From the NCBI GenBank assembly GCA_022616195.1, contig JAKEFG010000001.1, positions 1 through 58,843 on the forward strand: DNA of 58,843 nt, read 5' to 3'. Of this stretch, positions 6,906-16,045 are shown piece after piece; position 1 is the stretch's first letter, and the number at the start of each line of letters is the position of its first letter. The notes under the pieces were generated by a model. It did not search any database. It was given only the letters and a program-made list of their open reading frames with translations, and was not told where the DNA came from. This DNA is from Candidatus Wolfebacteria bacterium (GTDB lineage Bacteria; Patescibacteriota; Minisyncoccia; Phycocordibacterales; EsbW-18). Position numbers and translations under genes: made by a program.

Positions 6906-9089
6906 ATGATACACACACGAAGATTCTCACTGCGGCGTTTTATCACCCGCCACACGATTACAACCATCATTGCCCTCGGTATGGTGCTCGCTGGTATGCT
7001 CGTACTGTGGGCAGCAACACTTCAAATCCCCGACCTTGACACATTCGAGGAGCGAATCGTCCGGCAGTCAACAAAGATATACGATCGCACCGGCAAAATT
7101 CTCCTGTTTGATGTTCATGAGAACGTTCAGCGGACGGTTGTGCCGCTCTCTGATATTGCCCCGGTCATGCGCAACGCAACAGTTGCTATTGAGGATGCCG
7201 AATTCTATGAGCACCGTGGCATCAAACCAACCGCCATCATTCGCGCAACACTCGCAAATCTCGCGTCACTCACGTTTGAACAGGGTGGCTCCACCATCAC
7301 CCAGCAGGTGGTAAAGAATGCCATCTTAACCCAAGACAAAACTATTTCCAGAAAACTCAAAGAGTGGGCGCTTTCACTTAAGTTGGAGCAAGTGCTCTCC
7401 AAAGAACAAATACTTGAAATATATCTCAATGAAACGCCGTACGGCGGCAACCTCTATGGTGTGGAGGAGGCAAGCGGGGCATTCTTTGATAAAAGGGCGG
7501 GGGATCTCTCACTTGCTGAGTCGGCGTACCTCGCTGCGCTTCCCCAAGCACCAACATATTACTCGCCATACGGAGAAAACCGTGAGGCACTTGAGGAGAG
7601 AAAAAACCTTGTCTTGAAACGAATGCTTGAGAACGGCTTCATATCCAAAGAGGAGTATGACGTGGCGGCTGTTGAGCGAGTGATGTTCCAGCCCCGACCA
7701 GACCAGCGGCTGAAGGCGCCTCACTTTGTCATGTTCGTCCGTGACTACTTGGAGAAAAAGTATGGGGAGCGAGCCATTGAGGAGAGTGGCTTACGGGTAA
7801 TTACCACGCTCGACTATTCTCTGGAGGAACAAGCGGAGGAAATCGTAAAGCGACACGCGCTCCAAAACGAGAAGGTGTTTAACGCACAGAACGCGGCTCT
7901 TGTCGCTGTTGACCCGAAGACTGGGCAGATACTCACCATGGTTGGTTCACGAGACTATTTTGACACCGAAATTCCTGGGCAGTTCAACGTGACCACAAGT
8001 CACCGTCAGCCTGGCTCGGCATTCAAACCGTTTGTATACGCAACAGCACTTAAAAAGGGCTACACCCCCGAGACGGTCGTTTTTGACCTTGAGACACAGT
8101 TCTCAACCTCGTGCGCGCCAGACAGCACATCAACAAGCTATCCCTGCTACCGACCACAAAACTACGACTTGGTGACTCGTGGCCCGGTAACATTCCGCAA
8201 CGCACTTGCCCAGTCCATCAACATACCATCAGTCAAGGTGCTTTACCTCTCCGGACTTGATGCTTCACTCCAGACCGCCCGCGACATGGGTATCACAAGC
8301 TTAACTCACCGCGACCAGTATGGGCTCACTCTCGTGCTTGGTGGCGGCGAAGTATCCCCACTTGAAATGGCAAGCGCATACAGTGTGTTCGGAAACGACG
8401 GTATACGGAATCATTACACAGCGATTCTTCGAATAGAAGATCGTGCGGGTAATGTTCTTGAGGAGTTCAAACCCAGTCCGACTCGAGCACTCGACGAACA
8501 AGTCGCGCGGCAGATTTCTGACATACTTTCTGACAATGACGCTAGGGCGCCGGCGTTCGGCCCTCAAAGCTATCTTTATTTCCCCAACCGCGAAGTCGCG
8601 GTCAAAACAGGGACCACAAACGACTACCGTGATGCGTGGATTGTTGGTTACACCCCCTCACTCGCCGTCGCTGCGTGGGCAGGAAACAATGACAACTCAC
8701 CAATGGAGAAGAAAGTTGCGGGGTTCATCGTCGCCCCGCTTTGGAACGAGTTTATGCAAACAGCTCTTGCAACAACACCGGATGAGTCGTTCAGAAAACC
8801 CCGTGCCGAAACGGAAGATTTAAAACCAATCCTCCGTGGTATTTGGAGAGGTGGGGAAGCCTATCCCGTCAACACCAAAACAAGAAGACGTGTAACTGAA
8901 CAAACCCAGCAAGAGGACCAGAGTGAGGTGATAATACAGAACGTACACTCTATTCTCTATTGGGTTGACAAGGACGACCCGCGAGGACCAGAACCAGTAA
9001 ACCCAAACAAAGACCCGCAATTCTCTCGTTGGGAGATTCCTGTCCGTGCGTGGGCGGCGGCCAATAGATTGTTTGATCAGGACAATTAG
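6906..9089 (+). CDS. Class A penicillin-binding protein (transglycosylase/transpeptidase)
   Basis: 727 aa. A basic N-terminus and one membrane segment (about residues 18-37) anchor it with the enzyme outside. The GT51 glycosyltransferase domain shows EDAEFYEHRG, GGSTITQQVVKNA, RKLKEWALSLKLE and KEQILEIYLNE (about 90-190), which polymerises lipid II. The transpeptidase domain shows SxxK in QPGSAFKPF, SxN in AQSINIPSV and KTGTTNDYRDAW, which crosslinks peptides. The C-terminal tail is short and polar. It is the only PBP in the window. It is convergent with dnaN and overlaps its stop by 4 nt. Confidence 0.93.
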   Translation: MIHTRRFSLRRFITRHTITTIIALGMVLAGMLVLWAATLQIPDLDTFEERIVRQSTKIYDRTGKILLFDVHENVQRTVVPLSDIAPVMRNATVAIEDAEFYEHRGIKPTAIIRATLANLASLTFEQGGSTITQQVVKNAILTQDKTISRKLKEWALSLKLEQVLSKEQILEIYLNETPYGGNLYGVEEASGAFFDKRAGDLSLAESAYLAALPQAPTYYSPYGENREALEERKNLVLKRMLENGFISKEEYDVAAVERVMFQPRPDQRLKAPHFVMFVRDYLEKKYGERAIEESGLRVITTLDYSLEEQAEEIVKRHALQNEKVFNAQNAALVAVDPKTGQILTMVGSRDYFDTEIPGQFNVTTSHRQPGSAFKPFVYATALKKGYTPETVVFDLETQFSTSCAPDSTSTSYPCYRPQNYDLVTRGPVTFRNALAQSINIPSVKVLYLSGLDASLQTARDMGITSLTHRDQYGLTLVLGGGEVSPLEMASAYSVFGNDGIRNHYTAILRIEDRAGNVLEEFKPSPTRALDEQVARQISDILSDNDARAPAFGPQSYLYFPNREVAVKTGTTNDYRDAWIVGYTPSLAVAAWAGNNDNSPMEKKVAGFIVAPLWNEFMQTALATTPDESFRKPRAETEDLKPILRGIWRGGEAYPVNTKTRRRVTEQTQQEDQSEVIIQNVHSILYWVDKDDPRGPEPVNPNKDPQFSRWEIPVRAWAAANRLFDQDN

Positions 9090-10186
9090 CGGTTCATTGG
9101 CATCACGAGGTATGTAAACGTTTTGTCGCCGACGCCCTGTATCACCAGTGGTTTTCCCTCCCCACTGAATTTAAGTGTGGTGCTGTCAGCGGTGAGCGAC
9201 TGAAAACTATCGGTGATGTATTTATGGTTGAACCCTATTGCGAGTTCCTCTCCAACAAGCGCCGCTTCGACTTTTGTGGTGTTCTCACCAATCTCGGGAT
9301 TGTTTGTTTCAACAGTAAATTGTTTTTTCTTTGGGGAGATGTTGAAAAGCACCTGATTGAACTTGTTTGAAAAAATAGTTGAGATTTTGAGTGTGTTTAC
9401 CAGGTCGTCTTTAAGAACCGTCGCCTCTGTCGTAAAACTGGTGGGGATGATCTGTTTGTAGTCGGGAAATGTTGCGTCAATAATGCGAGTGGTGAGATAT
9501 GTTTCACCGACAATAACCGACAGTTGATTCTCGCTTATTTGGAGTGTTGCGACGTCTCCTGCTTGGTCCAGCGTCCGGACAATTTCAGTAATGTTTTTAA
9601 GTGGTATGAGAAGCGGGGAAAACGAGTCGACTCCTTTGACTCTTAGCCGCTTCTCCGCAAGCCTGAATGAGTCTGTTGCTGCAAAAACAACGTCCCCGCG
9701 CTCTTCAACAACCAACACGCTTGAGAGCTCTGGCTTCATGCTTGATGGCGATGCCGCATACCACACCGCACGAAGCCCCGAGGCAAGATCTTTTGACGGA
9801 AGCGAGATTGTGTTGGTTTGTTTTGGTTTTGGAATGGTTGGAAAGTCTTCGTGTGGGAGTGTTTTAACGCGCGCCACGCTTCGTTCCGTCGCAACCTCCA
9901 AAACACCATCTTTCGTGCTAAGTACAACCGACGATGAGTTTGGGTTGTTTGCAAGAAAACTGTTCAATATGTCGCCCGGCACCGCCACCACGCCCTCATT
10001 GGTAATTTGTGCTGGGACTTGTATTTCAATACCCAAATCAAGGTTGGTTGCGCGAACGGTAAAGTTTTTCTTCTCGGCAACAAGGAGGACTGCGCGGAGA
10101 ATGGTAAGACTAAGGTTTTTCCCGGTTACTTTTTCCGCTCGAAAAACCATTTGCTCTAGTGTGTTTTTTGGTAGTGTTACGCGCAT
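9086..10186 (-). CDS. dnaN: DNA polymerase III beta subunit (sliding clamp)
   Basis: 366 aa, the usual clamp length, in three repeated clamp domains. The start MRVTLPKNTLEQMVFRAEKV and the C-terminal PLVIQGVGDKTFTYLVMPMNR are characteristic; the family's P-M-R/K ending appears as MPMNR. The clamp encircles DNA and tethers the replicative polymerase. It lies downstream of dnaA on the same strand, the ancestral dnaA-dnaN order, with a 253-nt AT-rich spacer. A TATATT box lies 8 nt before its ATG, so it may have its own leaderless promoter. Confidence 0.95.
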   Translation of the reverse strand: MRVTLPKNTLEQMVFRAEKVTGKNLSLTILRAVLLVAEKKNFTVRATNLDLGIEIQVPAQITNEGVVAVPGDILNSFLANNPNSSSVVLSTKDGVLEVATERSVARVKTLPHEDFPTIPKPKQTNTISLPSKDLASGLRAVWYAASPSSMKPELSSVLVVEERGDVVFAATDSFRLAEKRLRVKGVDSFSPLLIPLKNITEIVRTLDQAGDVATLQISENQLSVIVGETYLTTRIIDATFPDYKQIIPTSFTTEATVLKDDLVNTLKISTIFSNKFNQVLFNISPKKKQFTVETNNPEIGENTTKVEAALVGEELAIGFNHKYITDSFQSLTADSTTLKFSGEGKPLVIQGVGDKTFTYLVMPMNR

Positions 10187-10439
10187 GAAACAATAATATA
10201 ATAATGGTTATTAAGAGAATTTCTGTTTTTTTAGATAAAACATATTACTATTATTAGTGTTGTTGATAGGTGGAAAACCAAAACAAAACCCAACAGTCTT
10301 TGTTTTTTCAAGTATATCGGTGCGTAAGCGTGGGATAAAACATCTATGATATTGTTGACAGCTTTTTACCAACTATTAAACTCTCAACTTACACACAAAC
10401 TATCAACACACACAACAAAACTATTCCACAAAGCTGTCC
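10187..10439. other. AT-rich dnaA-dnaN spacer, candidate replication origin region
   Basis: The 253-nt spacer is much richer in A and T than its neighbours and carries runs of T and A. GATAAAACAT occurs twice (10234-10243 and 10334-10343), exactly 100 bp apart, the second inside GTGGGATAAAACAT. No exact DnaA box is present; GTGGGATAA and TATTCCACA are only approximate. Position between dnaA and dnaN is the usual oriC location in many bacteria, so this is a positional inference. Confidence 0.35.
10195..10200 (-). promoter_or_regulatory. -10 box for dnaN
   Basis: Minus-strand TATATT ends 8 nt before the dnaN ATG. No ribosome-binding site lies between. Confidence 0.4.
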
Positions 10440-11822
10440 TCAAAGTAATGCGCGTATCTGATTAATCTCTTGCTCGAGCTCTGTGTCGGTACCCAGCTCC
10501 CGTTTTATTTTTTCATATGAGTGGATAACGGTTGTGTGGTCGCGGTTACCAATTTTTTGGCCAATCGCTGGGTAGGGCAGACTGAAGTCCTCACGAAGAA
10601 TATACATGATAAGCTGGCGCGGCTTCACAACCTCCTTCTTGCGTGTTTTCTTGTACACACTCTCCTCATCAATGTTGTAGAAATCAGCTATTACCCGCAC
10701 CACGTCTTTAACAGGAATAATACGTCTCGGCCGGAGATTGTTTTTGAGAAGCGTCTTAACCTCACCCAGAGAGAGCTCTCGTTGTTTTAGTTGGCACTGG
10801 CACACTAGTGTATTGAGCGCCCCCTCAAGCTCTCGAACATTGCCGTCTATAGTTGCCGCGAGGTGGTCAAGCACCTCGTCGTTGAACGAAAACCCAAGAA
10901 GCCCCGACTTCGCCTTAAGAATAGCCACCCGGGACTCCTTGTCGGGGGCTCCAATGTCGACGATCATGCCGGCATTAAATCGTGATTTGAGCCGCTCCTC
11001 TAGGTTGGGGATATAGTTTGGATGCTGGTCCGACGAAAAAACAATCTGACGGTTACTGTCGTACAGTGTGTTAAAAAGATGAAACAACTCCTCCTGCATT
11101 TTCTCCTTGTGTGAGAGGAACTGAACATCATCCATGATGAACACATCATATTTACGATACTTTTCCTTGAACGCATTAACTTTGTTTGATTGGAGGGCGT
11201 TGACAAGCTCCTGACTAAATTTTTCCGATGTGATATAAAAAACCTTTTTGTTGGGATAATTTTTTTTCACGACATTTCCAACTCCTTGGATCAAATGAGT
11301 TTTACCATACCCTGTTCTTCCATATACAAATAGCGGGTTGTATGAGGTACCAAGATTTTTGATTACCTGTTGCGCGGCGGCATACGCAAGTTCATTGAAC
11401 GAGCCAACAACGAACGAGTCGAAAACATAACGTGGATTAAGGTTATCTTCCTTGTTGATGTACAGGTCCTGTAGGGGCAATGCTCCTGGTGTGGGTGGGA
11501 GTGTGTGCGTGTCTTCAACCTGGTCATGTTTTCGTCGGGACACAACATACTCAAGCGACCGCACATCACCCACGAACGAACGTAGAGTTTTAAGAAGTAG
11601 AGCGTGGTATTTGCTGGAAACCCACTCTTTAACAAATTGGTTGGGAAGTGACAGATATACCACCCCGTCCTCTTGTTTCGATATATATGCGTCCTTGAAC
11701 CACGTTGTAAAATTAGCTTTTGAGATACCACCCTCAATCTCGGCGAGCGCGAGCACCCACAACTCTTTGTTGTCCATTGATTGTGTTTGTGTCATACCGG
11801 ACGGTGAGTCAACGTTTTGCAT
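10440..11822 (-). CDS. dnaA: Chromosomal replication initiator DnaA
   Basis: 460 aa from the ATG at 11822, which has GAGG 8 nt upstream on the minus strand; the track's GTG three codons earlier lacks this spacing. Domain I begins ELWVLALAEIEGG. The AAA+ domain has Walker A GRTGYGKTHLIQ and Walker B DVFIMDDVQFL. The C-terminal helix-turn-helix carries the DnaA-box recognition signature IGNRDHTTVIHSYEKI. It binds DnaA boxes and melts the origin. DnaA-box-like 9-mers upstream of the gene suggest autoregulation. The rpmH-rnpA-yidC block diverges from it. Confidence 0.96.
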   Translation of the reverse strand: MQNVDSPSGMTQTQSMDNKELWVLALAEIEGGISKANFTTWFKDAYISKQEDGVVYLSLPNQFVKEWVSSKYHALLLKTLRSFVGDVRSLEYVVSRRKHDQVEDTHTLPPTPGALPLQDLYINKEDNLNPRYVFDSFVVGSFNELAYAAAQQVIKNLGTSYNPLFVYGRTGYGKTHLIQGVGNVVKKNYPNKKVFYITSEKFSQELVNALQSNKVNAFKEKYRKYDVFIMDDVQFLSHKEKMQEELFHLFNTLYDSNRQIVFSSDQHPNYIPNLEERLKSRFNAGMIVDIGAPDKESRVAILKAKSGLLGFSFNDEVLDHLAATIDGNVRELEGALNTLVCQCQLKQRELSLGEVKTLLKNNLRPRRIIPVKDVVRVIADFYNIDEESVYKKTRKKEVVKPRQLIMYILREDFSLPYPAIGQKIGNRDHTTVIHSYEKIKRELGTDTELEQEINQIRALL

Positions 11823-11880
11823 TATATACACCTCACGATTTTACGGAACTTGTACAAAAAGGACATATATGTTAATACTA

Positions 11881-11900
11881 TGTGGGCAACGTGTGGGTAA
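11881..11900 (+). promoter_or_regulatory. Two DnaA-box-like sites in the dnaA-rpmH divergent spacer
   Basis: TGTGGGCAA (11881-11889) and TGTGGGTAA (11892-11900) are directly repeated 11 bp apart. The second differs from TGTGGATAA, the complement of the consensus box, by one base; the first differs by two. One helical turn between sites suits cooperative DnaA binding and repression of dnaA. Confidence 0.45.
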
Positions 11901-11964
11901 CGAGAGCCCGAAAGTACAACCAAGACACATCTACAAGCGAATAGTCAATAATTGTTGAACGGTT

Positions 11965-12099
11965 ATGAAGCGGACCTACCAACCCAAAAAAAGAAAGCGC
12001 AGCAAAACACACGGCTTCAGAGCGCGGCGCTCGTCGCCCGGCGGGTCAAAAACCATTACACGCCGGCGTCGAAAAGGGCGAAGCCGTCTGGCAGCGTAG
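11965..12099 (+). CDS. rpmH: 50S ribosomal protein L34
   Basis: Too short for the ORF track, but the frame from ATG 11965 encodes 44 residues starting [20 protein letters not shown] and ending GRSRLAA. That matches the universal L34 pattern MKRTFQPSNRKR..THGFRARM. It is a basic protein of the large subunit. rnpA starts 3 nt after its stop, the conserved rpmH-rnpA pair next to dnaA. The track's 11952-12173 ORF is a different frame and should be dropped. Confidence 0.95.
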   Translation: MKRTYQPKKRKRSKTHGFRARRSSPGGSKTITRRRRKGRSRLAA

Positions 12100-12102
12100 T
12101 GT

Positions 12103-12447
12103 ATGTTGCCGAGAAGCAAGCGCGCAAACTCACAGATAATTTCCCCCACCCTCAAGCGGGGCAATGTGTATAACACCCCCCACCTCATACTGCGCGCGCT
12201 TCCAGGCAAGCGCACAGCATCAGCGTTTGTTGTTCCCAAACATCTCAACTGTAGCGCGGTTGAACGGAACACGCTTCGCAGGCGCGGGTATGCGGCGCTT
12301 GGCGAGCGTCTTGCAACAGTAGAGACACCGCACACACTCGTGTTCCTTTTTAAACGCGGCGCAAAAACATTGTCGACAAGAGTATTGGGCGATGAAATAC
12401 AAACCCTCTTGGACAAAGCAACTCCGAAGGAATACAATACACCGTAA
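12103..12447 (+). CDS. rnpA: Ribonuclease P protein component
   Basis: 114 aa basic protein. It begins MLPRSKRANSQIIS and carries the RNR-type signature as AVERNTLRRRGYAAL, used to bind the precursor tRNA leader and the RNase P RNA. Length and pI suit the family. It sits directly between rpmH and yidC, as in most bacteria, and its stop overlaps the yidC start. The catalytic RNA (rnpB) was not recognised in this window. Confidence 0.9.
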   Translation: MLPRSKRANSQIISPTLKRGNVYNTPHLILRALPGKRTASAFVVPKHLNCSAVERNTLRRRGYAALGERLATVETPHTLVFLFKRGAKTLSTRVLGDEIQTLLDKATPKEYNTP

Positions 12448-13169
12448 TGTTTCGCGCTCTCGTTTACACCCCGCTCTATAACGGCCTGGTGTTTTTGATG
12501 GACCTACTTCCATGGGCGGACGTGGGAGTTGTGGTGGTTGTGTTCACGGTTGTTGTTCGGCTTGTTCTCTTTCCGCTTGCTCAGCGCGCGGTGAAAACAC
12601 AAATGGCAATGCGCGCACTGGAGCCGGAACTCAAACGCGTCAAAGAAAAACACACCGACAATAAACAGAAACAGGCGGAGGAGACCATGCGGCTCTATCG
12701 GGAGAACAAAGTGAACCCCTTCTCCAGTTTTTTAGTGCTCTTAATACAACTACCGATTATTTTTGGACTGTATTTTATTTTTTTACGCGGGGGGTTACCA
12801 AACATTGATACCGACCTTCTCTACTCATTTGTCTCAACGCCGGAGTCGGTTACCATGATGTTTTTGGGTCTCGTTGACCTGTCAAAAAAAAGCCTCATTC
12901 TCGCTGTTTTGACGGGAGTGACGCAGTTTGTGCAAGGCCGTCTTGCCGTTCCCATGACCCCGCCTCGGGCGAAGAACGCGTCGCTCAAAGACGATATCAC
13001 CCGGAGCATGCAGCTCCAGATTAAATACGTCATGCCGGTATTCATTGCTATCATTGCCTACACGCTGCCGTCGGTTATCGCGCTCTACTGGACGACCACC
13101 AACCTCTTCACGATCGGACAGGAACTCTTCGTCCGCAGAACACTCAAGAGGTCGACCAGCGCTCCCTAG
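12447..13169 (+). CDS. yidC: Membrane protein insertase YidC/OxaI
   Basis: 240 aa, the short form without the large periplasmic domain found in Proteobacteria. A first membrane segment precedes the conserved charged hairpin region (QRAVKTQMAMRALEPELKRV). Further membrane segments follow (SSFLVLLIQLPIIFGLYFIF, about 305 bp on; VFIAIIAYTLPSVIALYWTT near the end). It inserts membrane proteins with or without SecYEG. The start overlaps the rnpA stop. Convergent with the T4SS operon, overlapping the next gene's stop by 4 nt. Confidence 0.93.
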   Translation: MFRALVYTPLYNGLVFLMDLLPWADVGVVVVVFTVVVRLVLFPLAQRAVKTQMAMRALEPELKRVKEKHTDNKQKQAEETMRLYRENKVNPFSSFLVLLIQLPIIFGLYFIFLRGGLPNIDTDLLYSFVSTPESVTMMFLGLVDLSKKSLILAVLTGVTQFVQGRLAVPMTPPRAKNASLKDDITRSMQLQIKYVMPVFIAIIAYTLPSVIALYWTTTNLFTIGQELFVRRTLKRSTSAP

Positions 13170-14398
13170 TCCTCACCTGCAACCGGTTCGAGTTGCACCA
13201 ACCATAACGACCCATCCCGTTTGTTGACGAATGAAAGTGAGCTACCGTCATCGCTCACGGATGGCGACACCATATCGATGGCCTCGCCGAAGTCGAATAA
13301 GTCGGCAATGAGAACTGCGAGTCCGGTCTCAGTGTCTATTTGCCACAGTGAGTCGGAAAGAGAGATGGTGCCACGGTACCATGAATCCGGCATGTCCACA
13401 GGGAGCGCATCCGGTACACCACAGTACACAACAGACGATAGAGACGTTCCCCACACACACTTCTCAGGGACCGTGCGAACGGAAAAGTGTTGTGTCACGC
13501 CACTATCGAGTATTGTTCGTTTGAGGAACATACCATCATCTGCTGACGCATAGATGACTGCGGTGCCGTCCTGATTTATGTTTGTTGTGAGGCCGCGCAA
13601 CCCAGCGAGCACTTTTGAGAACGAGCCGCTCTCAAGGGAGAGCAAGAAGAAGTATCCCGGAACGTTCCCGGACGGCTTTGTCGTCATGCCGATTACTTCG
13701 CTCCCTCCCCACTGCGGCAACCACTCACGCAGCAGCGAGGTAAACACCGATCTCACCGTGCCGTCAAGCAGTGTAATGTTACCCAGACTTCCGTCAGGAG
13801 TTCCAGTGAGGGAGAATACACCGCCCTCGGGGTTTGCGGCAACAGCGAGGAGGTTTGGCGGCAGAAAGTCGCCCGTGAGAAGCCCTCCTGTGCTGGTTCC
13901 CGCCGGTTCATGAACATTTCCCACAAACGTTTCAACGACGTTGGTGTCCTCCTCAAGATACTGCACAAACAGCCGGAGGGGGTCGATCCATACGGCGTTC
14001 TGTATTCGCGGGACGGTAGTGTTACTGACCGGAACTATCACTGTCGATGTCGCATACGCATCAAAGATGTGCCCGGTTGCTCGGTCGATGTAGCGGAGCA
14101 CCAACTTTCCATTCCGTTCGGTAAACACCGCCGCGGCGACCGGATCGGGCACCACCTGTCTCACGGGCGGGACAAATACCCCACCAGCATTGGTTGTTGT
14201 GCCGCCTTCGTCGGCATCGGTGTCGGTCTCTGCCTCGCCACCGAACAAGCCGAGCGGAAAGAACGTTCTGCCACTGTCTTCTGTAGAAGACGCAGTCTGT
14301 TCCCCATCATCACTTGTGGTGTAGAAGAAGATATACCACCCGACAGCTGCTGCTGCGGCGAGGAGAACTATGAAGATGGTGACAAATGTTTTTTTCAT
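13166..14398 (-). CDS. Membrane-anchored extracytoplasmic protein, probable beta-propeller
   Basis: 410 aa from ATG 14398 (MKKTFVTIFIVLLAAAAAVG), which has GTGAGG just upstream; the track start 21 codons earlier is less likely. One N-terminal membrane anchor is followed by an acidic low-complexity linker (about 35-80). The remainder is beta-rich with WIDPLRLFVQYLEE, GTAVIYASADDGMFL and SPSVSDDGSSLSFVNKRDGS, reminiscent of TolB/WD40-like propeller blades. Last gene of the T4SS-like operon, so probably part of or attached to that machine. No enzyme motif seen. Confidence 0.7.
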   Translation of the reverse strand: MKKTFVTIFIVLLAAAAAVGWYIFFYTTSDDGEQTASSTEDSGRTFFPLGLFGGEAETDTDADEGGTTTNAGGVFVPPVRQVVPDPVAAAVFTERNGKLVLRYIDRATGHIFDAYATSTVIVPVSNTTVPRIQNAVWIDPLRLFVQYLEEDTNVVETFVGNVHEPAGTSTGGLLTGDFLPPNLLAVAANPEGGVFSLTGTPDGSLGNITLLDGTVRSVFTSLLREWLPQWGGSEVIGMTTKPSGNVPGYFFLLSLESGSFSKVLAGLRGLTTNINQDGTAVIYASADDGMFLKRTILDSGVTQHFSVRTVPEKCVWGTSLSSVVYCGVPDALPVDMPDSWYRGTISLSDSLWQIDTETGLAVLIADLFDFGEAIDMVSPSVSDDGSSLSFVNKRDGSLWLVQLEPVAGED

Positions 14399-14415
14399 AA
14401 AAACCTCACCCCGCA

Positions 14416-15312
14416 TTACCTTCCGGAAATCTGACATGGTTGCCCGTAACAAATATGCCAATGCATTGACTCTTTTAAGTACTCATTGTTGCCGTGTTTG
14501 TAAATTATCCCAGCCGATGTATCTTCCGAACTGTCGGCATTGAACATTACCCATGAGTTAAAGTTACCGTTGTTGTCGTCCACATCGACGAATGGTATGC
14601 CCGGACCGTGGGTTAGGTGACCTATTGTCTCAGCACCACCCGTGACAATGATGGCACCACACCCGTTATTGTCAGTTCCGTGACCAATGACCACGTCGCA
14701 CGCATTTTTTGCTCCGATGAGACCACCAATTGCCTGTTGTGGTAGACCTGCGAGGTCGGCACAGGGACGAGTACCAGCGTTGCACGGGGCGACAACACCA
14801 ATACCCTCACCGAGCAGTCGTTCGCGTAGCTCAGCTTCTAGTGGTGTTGGGGGTAGCCCGCCCCCTGGGGCACCCGGTGGTGGAACCTGTCTCCCTACTT
14901 GATCGGTGACACGCTGGAGTGTGTTGACAATATCAAACCGCACAAGGGCGGGGTTGATGGTTTGGAGCAGGAGGAACGCGCCGAGCGCGAGGAGTAGTCC
15001 CCAGAGCGCGTCCTGAATCTTTTCCCGACCAGCGTCCTTCTTGAATATGCTTTCCGAGCCCATATATTCCACACCGCCGATGACTATCATGAGCACCGCT
15101 AAGCCGGTTGCAATGCCAAGCGCGAGCTTGAAGATTCCGTCGAGGTAGCTGCCGAGATTCGGGGCTTGTTCGCCAGCGCTCCCGATGCCCGGCAAGCTCT
15201 CCAGAAGTATTACGTTGGTGTTGCCTTGTTCTTCGGCAACGGTAATGAGGGGTGTAGCGGCCGGTGTCACAAGCAGCAGTAGAACGGCGAGTATGGTGAA
15301 AAAATGTTTCAT
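14416..15312 (-). CDS. VirB2-like T4SS pilin fused to an M15-like peptidase domain
   Basis: 298 aa. A signal segment is followed by two membrane helices (FKLALGIATGLAVLMIVIGG and ALWGLLLALGAFLLLQT), the layout of CPR T4SS pilin (VirB2/TrbC-like) subunits. After a Pro/Gly linker (PPPGAPGGGLPPTP, about 145-158), a cysteine-containing C-terminal domain has IIVTGGAETIGHLTHGPG, FVDVDDNNG and ESMHWHICYGQ. The spaced H, D and HWH motifs resemble zinc D-Ala-D-Ala peptidases of family M15. Such a fusion could open the wall at the secretion site. The pilin part is well supported; the peptidase assignment is inference. Confidence 0.65.
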   Translation of the reverse strand: MKHFFTILAVLLLLVTPAATPLITVAEEQGNTNVILLESLPGIGSAGEQAPNLGSYLDGIFKLALGIATGLAVLMIVIGGVEYMGSESIFKKDAGREKIQDALWGLLLALGAFLLLQTINPALVRFDIVNTLQRVTDQVGRQVPPPGAPGGGLPPTPLEAELRERLLGEGIGVVAPCNAGTRPCADLAGLPQQAIGGLIGAKNACDVVIGHGTDNNGCGAIIVTGGAETIGHLTHGPGIPFVDVDDNNGNFNSWVMFNADSSEDTSAGIIYKHGNNEYLKESMHWHICYGQPCQISGR

Positions 15313-15313
15313 G

Positions 15314-16045
15314 TCAGAATTCTATGGTAAAGGATGCCCGAGCCCTCTGGAGGATAGTTCGCGGGTTGGTAACGTCAAGCGCCACTGACGCGGTGCCGGC
15401 ATCTTCCCCCTTGTGCAATGTTATCTGCGGATTTTCCCCGGCGCGAGTGCCGTTGATGCGCCACGAGTAGACAAAGGCGTCCCGGTCAGGCCCGGAAAAG
15501 AAGAACGGATAGGCGCCGAAGGTTATCTCGTCGCGATTGAGCACCATGTCTTCTGAGAACGTGTGCTCAAAGAGTGTGCCGAGGAGTGGGCTATGCTCGT
15601 AGAAGAGCACCAAGGGGTCCGTGGTCGGGATCTGAACGACGCCCGCGGCGCGTATGGGTCCATCCTTGCTATCGCGAATTTCCACCGCTACCCTCACCGG
15701 CCCGCCCAAGATGCCGCCGGTGCGGTCGAGTGTCCGTCTCCCAAGCCCGGACAAACTTCCAAGCACCACCCCATCGGCTTTCCAGGTGTAGAACAATGCA
15801 TCGGGGTTACCGAACTGAGTGTCCGGTACAGCGACGATGTGCACATCCCCCCCGTCCGGATACAAGGCCTTGCCTTTATACAGGGGTGGCGTGTATGCAT
15901 TTGTCTCCCACAAAAGGTCAACGCCGGCAGGCAAGACAGTGACCGTCTGGACCGGAGCCTGCGAGTTTGCAGGCAACGGATAGGATATAACGAAAAGAAG
16001 CAGAATGACGAGGGCATATACACAATGTTTCTTACAAACTATCAT
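15314..16045 (-). CDS. Secreted protein with two Ig/PKD-like repeats, T4SS operon
   Basis: 243 aa. An N-terminal signal or anchor (YALVILLLFVISYPLPANS) is followed by an all-beta body. Two similar strands, DALFYTWKADGVVLG and DAFVYSWRINGTRAG, mark a duplicated immunoglobulin/PKD-type fold. No catalytic residues are apparent. Its start overlaps the stop of the upstream membrane gene in an ATGA arrangement, so it is translationally coupled within the secretion operon and probably exposed outside the membrane. Confidence 0.7.
   Translation of the reverse strand: MIVCKKHCVYALVILLLFVISYPLPANSQAPVQTVTVLPAGVDLLWETNAYTPPLYKGKALYPDGGDVHIVAVPDTQFGNPDALFYTWKADGVVLGSLSGLGRRTLDRTGGILGGPVRVAVEIRDSKDGPIRAAGVVQIPTTDPLVLFYEHSPLLGTLFEHTFSEDMVLNRDEITFGAYPFFFSGPDRDAFVYSWRINGTRAGENPQITLHKGEDAGTASVALDVTNPRTILQRARASFTIEF

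Noticed and set aside
6863-6970. N-terminal extension of tyrS given by the ORF track
   Set aside because: It overlaps the divergent PBP gene start, and an extended -10 is positioned for the internal ATG at 6862.
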